Shown here: in pieces, positions 24,555-33,774 of the stretch
Numbering within the stretch: position 1 is the stretch's first letter
How the letters are laid out: every line of letters starts with the position of its first letter
From: Candidatus Brockarchaeota archaeon
GTDB taxonomy: Archaea > Thermoproteota > EX4484-205 > JAAOZO01
Reading direction: 5' to 3'
DNA length: 36,613 bases
NCBI GenBank assembly: GCA_017601145.1
Contig: JAFNIV010000003.1
Coordinates: forward strand, 72,769 to 109,381
Translations under genes and position numbers: made by a program
The notes under the pieces: model-generated
The model's input: the letters and a program-made list of their open reading frames with translations, nothing else
What the model was told of the DNA's origin: nothing
The model's database searches: none

Positions 24555-24555
24555 T

Positions 24556-25026
24556 TTAACTCATGCCTAGAAGCTTCCTAACTATTACAGAGAAGAAAAT
24601 AGAAGAGACCATAAACCAAAGTATGTAATCTAAACTTACGAAATTGGAATCTTTAGAAGGAAAAATTAGAAAAGTTGGAATAAAGGCTACTGGTACTTGG
24701 GGCTTATAGAGATAACTCAGTAAGTAGAAAACAATAAGCGTTAACACTAAGGAAAGTAACATTTGATAAGTTGTTGCTTTTGTAACCTCACTTTGTAGAG
24801 AGCTAATATATTTTTCTTTCTTTTCAAGTTGCTTTAAGAGTTTTTTATCACCAGCCTTTTTCGCAGCATCAAGAGCAGAAGTATACTCTTTCAGTTCTTC
24901 GTTAAGTTGTTTAAGCTTTTTAGGATCCATGAACTTTTTTGATATTAATGTTTGGAGTATTACGTTAATAAGTGAAATTACAGCAATAAGTATGATAGGA
25001 CTTGTAATGAGCTGCATCAGATCCAA
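24556..25026 (-). CDS. DUF106/EMC3-like membrane protein (Oxa1 superfamily)
   Basis: A 156-residue protein with a first membrane helix at about residues 6-29, a charged coiled-coil pair (about 33-80, MDPKKLKQLNEELKEY) and two further membrane helices at about 87-108 and 132-152. This is the layout of archaeal DUF106 proteins, members of the YidC/Oxa1/EMC3 insertase superfamily that bind ribosomes. It is next to secY and adkA, which fits a role in membrane-protein insertion. Confidence 0.9.
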   Translation of the reverse strand: MDLMQLITSPIILIAVISLINVILQTLISKKFMDPKKLKQLNEELKEYTSALDAAKKAGDKKLLKQLEKKEKYISSLQSEVTKATTYQMLLSLVLTLIVFYLLSYLYKPQVPVAFIPTFLIFPSKDSNFVSLDYILWFMVSSIFFSVIVRKLLGMS

Positions 25027-25029
25027 CTT

Positions 25030-25620
25030 TTATCCCCTCACTAAGAAATTAAAAAGCTTTCTTGCGGCTTCATCAACTTTCCCTTCTTCATTTATTACTC
25101 TAACTACGTTTGCATTGTAAAGCGCTGCTAGGACGAATATCGAATTTCTAGTTATGGACTGTTCGATTTCTATTTCATCAGGAGAAACTTCTTCTCTATT
25201 TCTAGTTTTATCCATATGTCTTCTCTTCATTATATCTTTTATTGGAGCTTCTACTATCGCAAAAAAATTAGGTTGTATACAATCTAGCAAACTTTTTGGG
25301 AGTCCAATAAGGTACCCACCTCTAGACCTAACTAAGTAGTGAGTATCAATTACTGTGAATTCATTAACCTTTTTTAGCGCGATTAATTTACTGTAGGAGG
25401 CCTTTCTTAGCTCTTCTTGGATGCTAAGGTTTAACATCCTAATCTCATCTCTACTCTTTGCTAAGTTCCTATTTAAAGCAATGCCAAACATAATCGAACC
25501 AATGTTTACTACAGAGAGTTTTACTTTTTCTAAAGTGGCTATACTGACCATTTTACTTAATAAAGTAGACTTTCCAACCCCAGAGACACCTACCACTATA
25601 GCTATTTTTCCATCAGACAT
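25030..25620 (-). CDS. adkA: Adenylate kinase, archaeal AdkA
   Basis: A 196-residue P-loop kinase (AMP + ATP to 2 ADP) of the archaeal trimeric type. Walker A is GVSGVGKST (residues 11-19). The DTHYLVRSRGGYLIGLP segment and RNREEVSPDEIEIEQ (lid region) are typical of AdkA. It is placed three bases before DUF106 and about 100 bases after secY, the usual archaeal order. Confidence 0.95.
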   Translation of the reverse strand: MSDGKIAIVVGVSGVGKSTLLSKMVSIATLEKVKLSVVNIGSIMFGIALNRNLAKSRDEIRMLNLSIQEELRKASYSKLIALKKVNEFTVIDTHYLVRSRGGYLIGLPKSLLDCIQPNFFAIVEAPIKDIMKRRHMDKTRNREEVSPDEIEIEQSITRNSIFVLAALYNANVVRVINEEGKVDEAARKLFNFLVRG

Positions 25621-25720
25621 TATTTGTTAGAAGAAACATCTAGTAGCGTTTAAAAAAGATTTTTTGCTTCTTTATTCTTTAACAATAAAAGAAACTTCGA
25701 CATTTTTAATAAAAAAGTTA

Positions 25721-27178
25721 TCAGGGTATGAACTTCTTAAGTCTTGGATAAAGAAGTTCGATTTGCTCTCTTGCTATCATTTCATAAATTCCATAAACTA
25801 TGCCAACAGACAATAGCAAACCAGCACCACCACCATAAACTCCAAGTATGTCACCAATTCCAGCAAGGAGGCCGATTAAAGCACCACCAAACACAGTAAC
25901 GGCATCTAAATAATCTGAGATTACCACTTGAATCGCTTTTGAGGAACTCCTAAAACCTGGAAGTACAACTCCAGACTGGACAAGTTGGTCAGCAATAGAC
26001 TTAGAATCCATACCAGACACGATAACCCAAGTGACAGAAGAAATAACCGCCAAAACTACATAAATTGCAATATAAACGATGCTTCTTACTGGGTCTGAAA
26101 GAGCGGTAAGTATGTTCCTTGGTGGTTCAGTATAGTAAACCAGACCATCTATTGGTTGATTGCTAGTAGTATTTAGATGACCAACTATAGAACCAAGCGT
26201 TATTTCACGAATGTAAATTGGTCCGAGAGTGAAATTCTTTAGACCAAAACTTGACAAGCTAGGGTTGTTCTGGAGATAAGAAGCCAAAAGCATAACATTT
26301 GTAAAAATTGCGGCAGCCATTATTATTGGCATTGTTGAAACAAACAATAACTTTATCGGATATTTCGCACTAAATCCTCTTGCTCTTGAAGAAGAGATAG
26401 GAACGTCTACGCTAATCTTGTCTAAGTAGACCAATACTATTAACAAGACTACAGTGGATGCTAGCTCAAAAATTGTTGGTAAGTTTGGGTCGTTTTTTCT
26501 AATGATTAAGGATGAAACAGTAAAGTTCTTGGAAAAAACTGACTGTACAAAAGCTAGAATTGATCCATAGACAAAACCGTCGGGCATTGGGCCAAGAGGA
26601 GAAAAGGTTTTCCAGAATATGTCTTTTGTTACTCCCGCAAGTATAAACAAACTTATTCCGCTACCTAAGCCCCAACCCTTCTGTAGCATCTCATCTAGGA
26701 GAATGAGAATAAAACAAGCAAAAGTAAGTTGGAAGAAGATTATTATTCTAGTATTCATTGGTAGTGAGCCATAAGTACCTCCAAAAGCGTATAGAGTAGC
26801 AGTTAAGGCGGCAAAGATAAGCGAGAAAAACTTATTTGAAGCGGCAAAAAGCTCTCTGTCTTCTCTAGCAGATTGATCATAAGAAACTATTCCAGAACCT
26901 ACCAGTAATTGTAGTATTAAGCCTCCTGTGATTATTGGACCTATTCCGAGTTCCTCTATCGTCCCCCTGGCACCACCTATTAATACTCTTAGCTGCCTAA
27001 GAGGATCAGCTGTTTGAGAAGGTATACCATAAAGGTCTATAAAACCCATTATAAGATAAATTATTAATGCAAGTGCAGTCCAAATTAATCGTTCATTTAA
27101 ACTAGGTTTCCTCTTGGGTTTAGAAACTTCAGGAATAAACCTTCCAAGTTTCCCAGTGACTTCTAGAAACCTAGTCAT
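25721..27178 (-). CDS. secY: Protein translocase subunit SecY
   Basis: A 485-residue ten-helix membrane protein that forms the Sec translocation channel. Characteristic stretches include LGIGPIITGGLILQLLVG in helix 2 (plug side), the GWGLGSGISLFILAGV region and the GMDSKSIADQLVQSG segment before the last helices. There is a longer loop at about residues 310-360, as in other archaea. Its ATG has AGGTG upstream. L15 ends nine bases before. Confidence 0.97.
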   Translation of the reverse strand: MTRFLEVTGKLGRFIPEVSKPKRKPSLNERLIWTALALIIYLIMGFIDLYGIPSQTADPLRQLRVLIGGARGTIEELGIGPIITGGLILQLLVGSGIVSYDQSAREDRELFAASNKFFSLIFAALTATLYAFGGTYGSLPMNTRIIIFFQLTFACFILILLDEMLQKGWGLGSGISLFILAGVTKDIFWKTFSPLGPMPDGFVYGSILAFVQSVFSKNFTVSSLIIRKNDPNLPTIFELASTVVLLIVLVYLDKISVDVPISSSRARGFSAKYPIKLLFVSTMPIIMAAAIFTNVMLLASYLQNNPSLSSFGLKNFTLGPIYIREITLGSIVGHLNTTSNQPIDGLVYYTEPPRNILTALSDPVRSIVYIAIYVVLAVISSVTWVIVSGMDSKSIADQLVQSGVVLPGFRSSSKAIQVVISDYLDAVTVFGGALIGLLAGIGDILGVYGGGAGLLLSVGIVYGIYEMIAREQIELLYPRLKKFIP

Positions 27179-27187
27179 AAATTACAC

Positions 27188-27595
27188 CTAGGGCTTTTTA
27201 ATTACTGAACCAACTTTTATCAACTTTTCTTCTGCTTTCTTTGACCATGAAGGAACAATTATTTGAACATTTTGAGGAGCAACACCTTTTGCTAATAACT
27301 TGTCATATCCGAGACTAGCCAGGTTTATGATAATATTATGGTCTTCTTGTTTGAAATATCTGCTCAGTTTGATTAATTCGCCTAGGTTTATCGTTTTTGC
27401 TTCCTTTCTAGGAGGTTTTTTTACAAAACCTTTCTTTGCCTTTATTTTTCCATAAAACATTAAGAATTTATGATCCCATCTTCCAGCTTTTCCATGACCT
27501 CCTTTCATACCAGAATCTCTATGTTGTCCCACTTGTCCCCAACCATGAGTTCTACTTCCTCTATACTTTCTAGTTTTTCTTAGATCCGTTGGCAT
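27188..27595 (-). CDS. rpl15: Ribosomal protein uL15
   Basis: A 135-residue large-subunit protein. The glycine- and arginine-rich N-terminus (RGSRTHGWGQVGQHRDSGMKGG) and late LLAKGVAPQNVQI region are typical of archaeal L15. ATG at 27595 has AAGGTGATC upstream. The GTG at 27607 belongs to that site. A 54-base gap separates it from L30. Confidence 0.96.
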   Translation of the reverse strand: MPTDLRKTRKYRGSRTHGWGQVGQHRDSGMKGGHGKAGRWDHKFLMFYGKIKAKKGFVKKPPRKEAKTINLGELIKLSRYFKQEDHNIIINLASLGYDKLLAKGVAPQNVQIIVPSWSKKAEEKLIKVGSVIKKP

Positions 27596-27649
27596 ATTAT
27601 TGATCACCTTACAAAATAAACAAATAAGCTTTTCTCTTTATCTCGCAAC

Positions 27650-28174
27650 TTAAATCATCCTCTTTGCAAGAGAGTTTATTTGCTTGCCTATATTACCTAC
27701 TACTTTTTTCTTACCCCTTAACGTTTTATTTTTCAATTTCACTGTATAGCCCCCAGAAGGGGGGGAAAGCCTGAAGAAAGGCTTTATACCGAGAACTTTT
27801 AAGTTATCTATTTCACCGGTTATAAGCTTATTAGCAACTTCCTTAAAGCTACTCATTCCGAACTTTTTATTTAAGTAATCTAAATTTAGTTTAATATTGC
27901 TGGAAATTCTTGCTCTTTTTTCGAGTAGAAGAGCTAGAGTATCTTCATCAACTTCACCAAAAACAATTAAGTCTTTTACTTTTTGAAGCATACCGAGGAC
28001 TTCTGGACTTGGCTTTAAGAGAGAGGCAGAATGAACTCTTTTTAACCTTAAAAGATGGAGGGTATACTTCATATCCTTCCTTATATTAGGATCTCCTTTA
28101 GTTCTAATCACAAGTATAAGCCCTTTCATCTTAGCGTCAGCAACTTTATCCTCAATTTCAGAAACTTGAGCCAT
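27650..28174 (-). CDS. rpl30: Ribosomal protein uL30
   Basis: A 174-residue archaeal/eukaryotic-type L30 (L7e-like). The core is LILVIRTKGDPNIRKDMKYTL and LRLKRVHSASLL. The C-terminal extension ends in a basic LKNKTLRGKKKVVGN stretch, within the range for archaea. It sits between S5 and L15. Confidence 0.94.
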   Translation of the reverse strand: MAQVSEIEDKVADAKMKGLILVIRTKGDPNIRKDMKYTLHLLRLKRVHSASLLKPSPEVLGMLQKVKDLIVFGEVDEDTLALLLEKRARISSNIKLNLDYLNKKFGMSSFKEVANKLITGEIDNLKVLGIKPFFRLSPPSGGYTVKLKNKTLRGKKKVVGNIGKQINSLAKRMI

Positions 28175-28178
28175 CTAG

Positions 28179-28808
28179 CTAAACACCCCATTCTTCCGGA
28201 GTTATAAAAGTATAAGTTTTCTTTAGTGCTTTATAAGTTGCAAACACAGAAGAAATAGAAGTTGAGGTATCTCCTTCAGACCTAGACCAAACATCCTTTA
28301 CACCAGCAAGTCTCAAAACTACCTTCATTGTATCTCCTGCAACCAAGCCTAATCCCTTCGGAGCAGGATATAGCTCTATTTTCACTGAGCCTTCCTTTCC
28401 ATCTACTCTAAACGGGATTGAATGAGGCTGATTGCACTTACACTCCCAAGAGCCGCAACCTCGTCTAACTGGAACTATACTTAATTTTGCTTTTCTTGAA
28501 GCTTTGGCTATAGCATCATTTACTTGAGTTGCTTTTCCAGAACCAACTCCAACGTGACCTTCTTCGTCGCCTATGACCACTACTGCTCTTATCCTTGTTT
28601 TCTCACCAGCATCAGTTTGTTTTTGAACAGGAGATAGCGCAACAAGCTCTTCTCTTTGCTTTGAGAGTAAAAGATCAACAATTTGTGGATCTCTAATCTT
28701 GTATCCTCTCTCAAAGTATTCTTCTATCGTATTTATTTGACCAGCTTTAACTAACGAAAGACCTTCATCGTATGTTTCTTGCGATACGGAGTTTTCGTTA
28801 GAGGACAT
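28179..28808 (-). CDS. rps5: Ribosomal protein uS5
   Basis: A 209-residue small-subunit protein involved in decoding accuracy. VVVIGDEEGHVGVGSGKATQ is the double-stranded-RNA-binding-like loop, and the VPVRRGCGSWECKC stretch is an archaeal/eukaryotic signature. It follows L18 by two bases. Confidence 0.97.
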   Translation of the reverse strand: MSSNENSVSQETYDEGLSLVKAGQINTIEEYFERGYKIRDPQIVDLLLSKQREELVALSPVQKQTDAGEKTRIRAVVVIGDEEGHVGVGSGKATQVNDAIAKASRKAKLSIVPVRRGCGSWECKCNQPHSIPFRVDGKEGSVKIELYPAPKGLGLVAGDTMKVVLRLAGVKDVWSRSEGDTSTSISSVFATYKALKKTYTFITPEEWGV

Positions 28809-28810
28809 AA

Positions 28811-29374
28811 CTATTTAACCTCCTTTAATTTTTCTAGAGTTTTTTCAAAAATTTTAACAACGTCGTCTGGAGAACTCAAAATTCCTTTAACTTTTGAGAA
28901 TTGAATGCCTTGCGTAGACTGTTTCATATATCCAACAATATGTACACCCTTAATTCTATTTTCATCAGGTGTGACAGATTCGTCTAGCGGAACTTTTAGA
29001 CCAAAATCATTACATGCCTTTACAAAAGCAAAAATTCGATTACCCTTTGTAGGGGAAGAAAGGCCGATATCTAAAACAGCTTCTGTTAGCTCTTTCTTTA
29101 AGGCTTTTTTAGTAAGTAAAACACCAGTTAAATAGGCAGCAGACAAATTCTTAAAACTTAAAACCCATCCAAACTTCTTCAGTTCCTTTGAACTTGCACT
29201 AGCTAAAACGAAATCACCTTCGGGTTTACTTAGAGTTAATGCAGCGTAGATATATCTATTTGAAATTCTTACAACCAATCTTGGCTTTTTAGAAAGAATC
29301 AAACTCTTTCTCAAACTATAGTTAGTTAGTCTTAATCTTCTTCTCTTAAGAGCCAATCTCTTTATACCAGTCAT
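28811..29374 (-). CDS. rpl18: Ribosomal protein uL18
   Basis: A 187-residue archaeal L18 (L5e type) that binds 5S rRNA. The RRRRLRLTNY-like start (KRRRLRLTNYSLRKSL), PRLVVRISNRYIYAAL strand and AAYLTGVLLTKKAL helix are diagnostic. It overlaps L19e by four bases. Confidence 0.96.
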   Translation of the reverse strand: MTGIKRLALKRRRLRLTNYSLRKSLILSKKPRLVVRISNRYIYAALTLSKPEGDFVLASASSKELKKFGWVLSFKNLSAAYLTGVLLTKKALKKELTEAVLDIGLSSPTKGNRIFAFVKACNDFGLKVPLDESVTPDENRIKGVHIVGYMKQSTQGIQFSKVKGILSSPDDVVKIFEKTLEKLKEVK

Positions 29375-29829
29375 TTGTTAACTTCACCTTGCGCTATCAA
29401 GCTATTAACATAGTCTAGAAGATTTTTCTTTGAGCTAAACGCGTCACCTTTTACTTTAAGATATAGTACTCGATAAGTAGACCTATCTATTTTGCCACTG
29501 TTTCGTAGTTCTTTTAATAACTTCCTTTGAGCTCTAATTTTTGCAACCCAACTTTGAGCCTTTGACATCCTAGCGCCCTTTTTGCCCTTTCTACTTCCAT
29601 AACCTCTCCGCCTTCCTTTAGATTTCTTGAGTTTAACCTCTTTTTTTCTACCTCTCGAAGGAGTTGAAGCTGGTCTAACTTTTATCGCTCCGTCCTTTAT
29701 CAATTTCCTAACTTCTGCTCTTGTTAGAGTGGTTTTTAAATCCTCAAGCCTTTCAGGATCAAGCCAAATTCTCGAGGTACCAACTTTTAAAATTGAAGCA
29801 GCTAACCTTTTTACCGTTTTTATACTCAT
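29371..29829 (-). CDS. rpl19e: Ribosomal protein eL19
   Basis: A 152-residue L19e. The KRLAASILKVGTSRIWLDPE start and the RGRKKEVKLKKSKGRRRGYG basic central helix are diagnostic, followed by a long charged C-terminal helix. It lies between L32e and L18 as in other archaea. Confidence 0.97.
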   Translation of the reverse strand: MSIKTVKRLAASILKVGTSRIWLDPERLEDLKTTLTRAEVRKLIKDGAIKVRPASTPSRGRKKEVKLKKSKGRRRGYGSRKGKKGARMSKAQSWVAKIRAQRKLLKELRNSGKIDRSTYRVLYLKVKGDAFSSKKNLLDYVNSLIAQGEVNK

Positions 29830-29832
29830 TTG

Positions 29833-30252
29833 TTACTCGAACACCTCTTCTCTATATGGATTGGAAACTCTAAGACCCAGCTGTTTCGCCATTTCAGTTA
29901 TCTCTCTTTTTTTCTTTTTTCCAACTTTAGATGAAATTACAATAATCACTTTGTCTTTTATTTTTTCAAGTTCAGAAAGTTGATTCTTATTTTGGATAAG
30001 CACGGGCTTTAAACCTGATGGATGAAGACCCCGAATTTCCTTAGGGGATCTATAGCCTATTTTAACTCGTGCTGGCCATCCTTTTACTTCCAAGCGCATC
30101 TTATTGTCTATGCCTTTTGGTCTTCTCCATGACTCCTTAAGTCTAACATACCTCCAACTTTCTTGTCTTACAAATCGAGGTATTTTTTTCTTTTCTTTCA
30201 ATAACCGTTTTAATTTCTTTTTAACTTCTTTTAAACTTGTACCACTTGACAT
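29833..30252 (-). CDS. rpl32e: Ribosomal protein eL32
   Basis: A 139-residue L32e. Motifs are RFVRQESWRYVRLKESWRRP and VKIGYRSPKEIRGLHPSG. GAGGTGAT lies six bases before the ATG at 30252. Upstream in-frame codons to 30303 would overlap L6 heavily and lack homology, so they are rejected. Confidence 0.95.
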   Translation of the reverse strand: MSSGTSLKEVKKKLKRLLKEKKKIPRFVRQESWRYVRLKESWRRPKGIDNKMRLEVKGWPARVKIGYRSPKEIRGLHPSGLKPVLIQNKNQLSELEKIKDKVIIVISSKVGKKKKREITEMAKQLGLRVSNPYREEVFE

Positions 30253-30265
30253 AATAATCACCTCA

Positions 30266-30814
30266 TCATTCATAACCTTTGCTCTGAATATATATTCCAT
30301 CAAGAAACACTCTTTGATCCTTATCTTTTACCTTTGTTGCATTTTCCAACATCCCACCTAAAAGTGTTACAGAATCGATATCAAGACCGCTAAGTATGAT
30401 GTCTTGTTCTTTTGCTTGAACTTCAACACCATTTGGAATTCTTACAAGTCTTGGACTTTTTTCTCCCATAAAGTTCTCAATCCTTATGAAACCTTTATCA
30501 ACTTTAACAGTTATTGGGAAGTGAGAATGAGCTACTTTAAGTCTCACGATGTATTTTTTATTGACTCCCGTTATCGCATTTAGTATTTTTTTTCGAATAG
30601 TACCAATTAAGGCCTTACCCCTTCTTCCTTTTTGATCAGTGAAAATAGTAAGCTCATTGTTTTTTAGTTCAAACCACACTCTTGATTTCGAAAAGTCTTT
30701 CTTAAGCTCTCCTAGCTTGCCTTTCACAATAACTGAACTTCCTTCAACTTTCAAGCTAACGTTTTCAGGAATTTTTAGAGTTACACTTTTTATTTGTTTT
30801 TCCTTAGTATACAT
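30266..30814 (-). CDS. rpl6: Ribosomal protein uL6
   Basis: A 182-residue protein with two alpha/beta repeats near the factor-binding site. IPENVSLKVEGSSVIVKGKLG opens domain 1, and NFMGEKSPRLVRIPNGVEV and IYIQSKG mark domain 2. GGAGGTTG precedes the ATG. It overlaps the S8 end by 11 bases. Confidence 0.96.
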   Translation of the reverse strand: MYTKEKQIKSVTLKIPENVSLKVEGSSVIVKGKLGELKKDFSKSRVWFELKNNELTIFTDQKGRRGKALIGTIRKKILNAITGVNKKYIVRLKVAHSHFPITVKVDKGFIRIENFMGEKSPRLVRIPNGVEVQAKEQDIILSGLDIDSVTLLGGMLENATKVKDKDQRVFLDGIYIQSKGYE

Positions 30815-31196
30815 AGGCGAGCAACCTCCCTCCTAAGTTTTGTTGCTGTGCTTCTTTATGAGACATTACTCCTTTTGGAGTAGAAACAACAATTACACCA
30901 ACATTATATGCAGGTAAAAGCTTACGCTCCCATTCAAGATACTCGTCGCGCCTAACACTAAATCTGGGCCTGATAGACCTACATTTTGTTATTCGGCCCA
31001 AAAGTTGAACTTTGAACATTCCAGACTTTCCGTCATCTATGAACTCGAATTCTCCTATGTAGCCGTTTTTCTGGAGCACTCTTAGAACATTCCCAATTAA
31101 GTTTGAGCCAGGAGCAATTACACAACTTTTCTTATTTCTGGCTTCAGCGTTTTGTATTGCAACAAGAGCATTTGAGAGAGGATCCATTAGAGTCAT
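30804..31196 (-). CDS. rps8: Ribosomal protein uS8
   Basis: A 130-residue 16S rRNA-binding protein. DPLSNALVAIQNAEARNKK at the start, the NLIGNVLRVLQKNGYIGEFE helix and VSTPKGVMSHKEA near the end are diagnostic. ATG at 31196 is preceded by GGTGAT. The GTG at 31205 is inside that site. It follows S14 by nine bases. Confidence 0.96.
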   Translation of the reverse strand: MTLMDPLSNALVAIQNAEARNKKSCVIAPGSNLIGNVLRVLQKNGYIGEFEFIDDGKSGMFKVQLLGRITKCRSIRPRFSVRRDEYLEWERKLLPAYNVGVIVVSTPKGVMSHKEAQQQNLGGRLLAYVY

Positions 31197-31205
31197 CTTT
31201 ATCAC

Positions 31206-31370
31206 CTACATGTATTTCTTGAAACCAAGAGAAGGGGCCAATTCTCTAAAACAGTGTCTGCAATAGTACAACCCATAAACTTTTATAACAGCATTATAAG
31301 TGCCACACTTTATACAAGGATGTGCAGCTTTACCAAAAACTCTTTTCTTAGGTGGCTTTAGTTTTGCCAT
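31206..31370 (-). CDS. rps14: Ribosomal protein uS14 (zinc-ribbon form)
   Basis: A 54-residue gene that is easy to overlook. The protein has a zinc ribbon with C19, C22, C37 and C40 (HPCIKCG and YYCRHCFRE) and the SLGFKKYM end that is typical of archaeal S14. Its ATG shares one base with the L5 stop (TGATG), and S8 follows, matching the standard L5-S14-S8 order. Confidence 0.95.
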   Translation of the reverse strand: MAKLKPPKKRVFGKAAHPCIKCGTYNAVIKVYGLYYCRHCFRELAPSLGFKKYM

Positions 31371-31906
31371 CACTTTATCACCTCAACGCCAAATTCCTCA
31401 GAGAGGTATTTTGAGACATCTTCCTCGTTTATTCTAGCTGATTTACCTATTTTGCTTCTCCTTCTTCTCCTGTATAAAACTCTGTAACCAGGCCTTCCAA
31501 ATGTAACGGAAACGTCCATTCCAAATATACCATACATTGGATCATACTTTACACCAGGTAAAAGTATATGTTCCTTTATTCCAAACGATAGTGTTCTTCC
31601 GGAAATTGAATCAAATTTTATTTTTTTACCAATTGCATTAAAGGCTTTGTTTAAGAATTCTTTAGCAGAAGATCCTCTTAAAGTCACAACTGCAGCTATT
31701 GGTTCTTTTTTTCTTATTCCAAATTCTTTAATAGTTTTTTTTGCCTTTCTTTCGGAAACCTTTTTAACACCAGTTATCAAAGAAAGAACGGCTTTAGCTT
31801 TTTCTAGCGGTTCACCAGATTTTCCGACTCCAATGTTAACAACTACTTTCTCGACTTTTATCTTTAACATTGGATTCTCTTTTACTTCTTGAATTAACGA
31901 ATTCAT
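31370..31906 (-). CDS. rpl5: Ribosomal protein uL5
   Basis: A 178-residue 5S rRNA-binding protein. Motifs are [35 protein letters not shown] and the [20 protein letters not shown] loop. The start overlaps S4e by four bases. Confidence 0.97.
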   Translation of the reverse strand: MNSLIQEVKENPMLKIKVEKVVVNIGVGKSGEPLEKAKAVLSLITGVKKVSERKAKKTIKEFGIRKKEPIAAVVTLRGSSAKEFLNKAFNAIGKKIKFDSISGRTLSFGIKEHILLPGVKYDPMYGIFGMDVSVTFGRPGYRVLYRRRRRSKIGKSARINEEDVSKYLSEEFGVEVIK

Positions 31907-32631
31907 AACATCTTCACCCTTGGAACATTATCCTTCCCTATTGGGATAACGTAATCTTTTATAGTTGCAATCTTTTTACCATCTTCGGTTTCAACTTCAA
32001 CTATCGACTTCCTCCTTAAAGAAGAAGGTTCTATTTTTATTATCTTACCAACCGTACCAGAAGAAGAACCAGAAAAAACAAAACAAGTTGAACCTACAGA
32101 AAAAGGTAAAAGCTCTAGGACCTTTCGATCAGGAAGAGAAATAAGTACTGAATCACCAACCTTCACTGGAAATTCAGAACCTAACTCAAGGTACGAACCA
32201 TCGTGAAATGTTAATCCAAGCCTATCTTTGTCTACTGTCATTTTCTTAACCACTTTTAGGATCTTTAGGTTTTCCTCTTCTTTTGGGATTTCAAGTGGTT
32301 TAAGCCTACCCTTTCTATCAACAGTGATTCTGTAACACTTTCCATAGGAGGGCAACGAAACAACATCCATGAGGCCAATAGGCCTTTTTTCATCAACTAC
32401 AATCTTACCATCAACTAGAACTTTCTTAGCTTTCACAACTTTCTTTGCTTCTTTTACAGTTTTTACTTCTTTTAACAAGTCTCGAAGTAAAACTAAAAGA
32501 GGAATTGAAGTTTCAAGAGAGTGAGGACCGGGCATTGGTTTGGTTACGAAAACTTTGGATTTCCTTTGAATTGACCAAAGTCTTGGTGCAGCAATTGCTT
32601 TAATATGCTTACTACCGCCTTTCTTAGCCAT
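31903..32631 (-). CDS. rps4e: Ribosomal protein eS4
   Basis: A 242-residue S4e with an N-terminal basic segment (KGGSKHIKAIAAPRLWSIQRK), an S4-like RNA-binding domain (KKVLVDGKIVVDEKRPIGLMD) and a C-terminal KOW-like region. Length is normal. Position after L24 is standard. Confidence 0.97.
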   Translation of the reverse strand: MAKKGGSKHIKAIAAPRLWSIQRKSKVFVTKPMPGPHSLETSIPLLVLLRDLLKEVKTVKEAKKVVKAKKVLVDGKIVVDEKRPIGLMDVVSLPSYGKCYRITVDRKGRLKPLEIPKEEENLKILKVVKKMTVDKDRLGLTFHDGSYLELGSEFPVKVGDSVLISLPDRKVLELLPFSVGSTCFVFSGSSSGTVGKIIKIEPSSLRRKSIVEVETEDGKKIATIKDYVIPIGKDNVPRVKML

Positions 32632-32633
32632 TT

Positions 32634-32984
32634 TTACTGACTCACCCCTATTCTCTTTTTATCAGAAAGGTCAAGTTTTGTTACTACAACATTTGAGGGA
32701 GATATTGGTATTGGAAGGACTGTACCATCAGCTTTTTCGCGAGTTACACCTTCAATATATATTTTGCCTTTCTTTCGATCTACTTTTGTAACTAATCCTT
32801 TTACTCCTTTATAGTCTCCTTTTATTATCACTACTTCATCATTCTTTCTTAACGTAATTGCCTTAATTTTGTATTTTTCTTTTATGCTATCAGCAACATG
32901 TGCCCTAACTAGCAACTTTCGCTTATGTAGTGGTAAGTTATACAACATTTTTCTTTGTTTTGATGGTTTTTTACTGTACAACAT
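32634..32984 (-). CDS. rpl24: Ribosomal protein uL24
   Basis: A 116-residue KOW-domain protein. SKKPSKQRKMLYNLPLHKR is the archaeal N-terminus, and NDEVVIIKGDYKGVKGLVTKVD is the KOW motif. ATG at 32984 is chosen. An in-frame GTG at 32993 is possible. Confidence 0.95.
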   Translation of the reverse strand: MLYSKKPSKQRKMLYNLPLHKRKLLVRAHVADSIKEKYKIKAITLRKNDEVVIIKGDYKGVKGLVTKVDRKKGKIYIEGVTREKADGTVLPIPISPSNVVVTKLDLSDKKRIGVSQ

Positions 32985-32997
32985 TTTGACCACTAGA

Positions 32998-33435
32998 TTA
33001 GATTATTATCGAGGCCATTGCTGCAAGTTTAGGCCACATATCAGCAGCTTCTCTTGCAACAGGACCTCTAATTTCTGTACCTTTTAAGTCACCTTCTCTA
33101 GTGACTAAAACAGCTGCATTATCTTCAAAAGAGATTCTTATCCCTTCTTTCCTTCTAAATGGAAACTTTTGCCTTATTACTATTGCGAAAAAGATTTGAC
33201 CTTTTAAGTCTGGTGGTCCATCTTTAACTGAAACAGAAACTAGGCTTCCAACATTTGCAGATGGAATTCGTCTTAGTCTTCCTCCGTATCGAACCACTTG
33301 GATCACTGAAAGTTTTTTAGCTCCACTGTTATCTGCGCAAACTAAGCTTGAGCCTAGTGGCAAACCCCTGGCACCTCTTAGTCTATATTCTAAAATTCCC
33401 TTTGCAGAAACAGCTCTGGATTTTTTTAATGCCAT
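32998..33435 (-). CDS. rpl14: Ribosomal protein uL14
   Basis: A 145-residue large-subunit protein near the subunit interface. CADNSGAKKLSVIQVV and the FEDNAAVLVTREGDLKGTEI region with GPVAREAADMWPKLAAMA at the end are diagnostic. Confidence 0.97.
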   Translation of the reverse strand: MALKKSRAVSAKGILEYRLRGARGLPLGSSLVCADNSGAKKLSVIQVVRYGGRLRRIPSANVGSLVSVSVKDGPPDLKGQIFFAIVIRQKFPFRRKEGIRISFEDNAAVLVTREGDLKGTEIRGPVAREAADMWPKLAAMASIII

Positions 33436-33436
33436 T

Positions 33437-33772
33437 TTATTTCACCTTTCCTAAAACAACAAAATGAACAGTTTTCGAGAGAGGACGAGTCTCACCTATT
33501 ACTACACGATCTCCAGTTTTTGCCCCAATACAAGGAGGATTATGCGCAGGAATTCTGCTCTTTCTTCTTTCGTATCGCCTATACTTTTTGATGTAATGAA
33601 GATAGTTAATCTGTACAACAACGTTTCTAACCATCTTATCACTAACAACCTCACCCTTAATTACTCTGCCTCTAACCTTAACCTTTCCATGAAATGGACA
33701 TTTAACATCATTACATGCAGAAGAGGGCTCACTAAGACCAAGATCTTCTAGAAAGCCTAACTTTTGACTCAT
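33437..33772 (-). CDS. rps17: Ribosomal protein uS17
   Basis: A 111-residue OB-fold 16S rRNA-binding protein. CPFHGKVKVRGRVIKGEVVS and HNPPCIGAKTGDRVVIGETRPLS-type segments are typical of archaeal S17. ATG at 33772 follows the Rpp29 stop by two bases. Upstream in-frame codons to 33793 extend into Rpp29 and are rejected. Confidence 0.95.
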   Translation of the reverse strand: MSQKLGFLEDLGLSEPSSACNDVKCPFHGKVKVRGRVIKGEVVSDKMVRNVVVQINYLHYIKKYRRYERRKSRIPAHNPPCIGAKTGDRVVIGETRPLSKTVHFVVLGKVK

Positions 33773-33774
33773 TC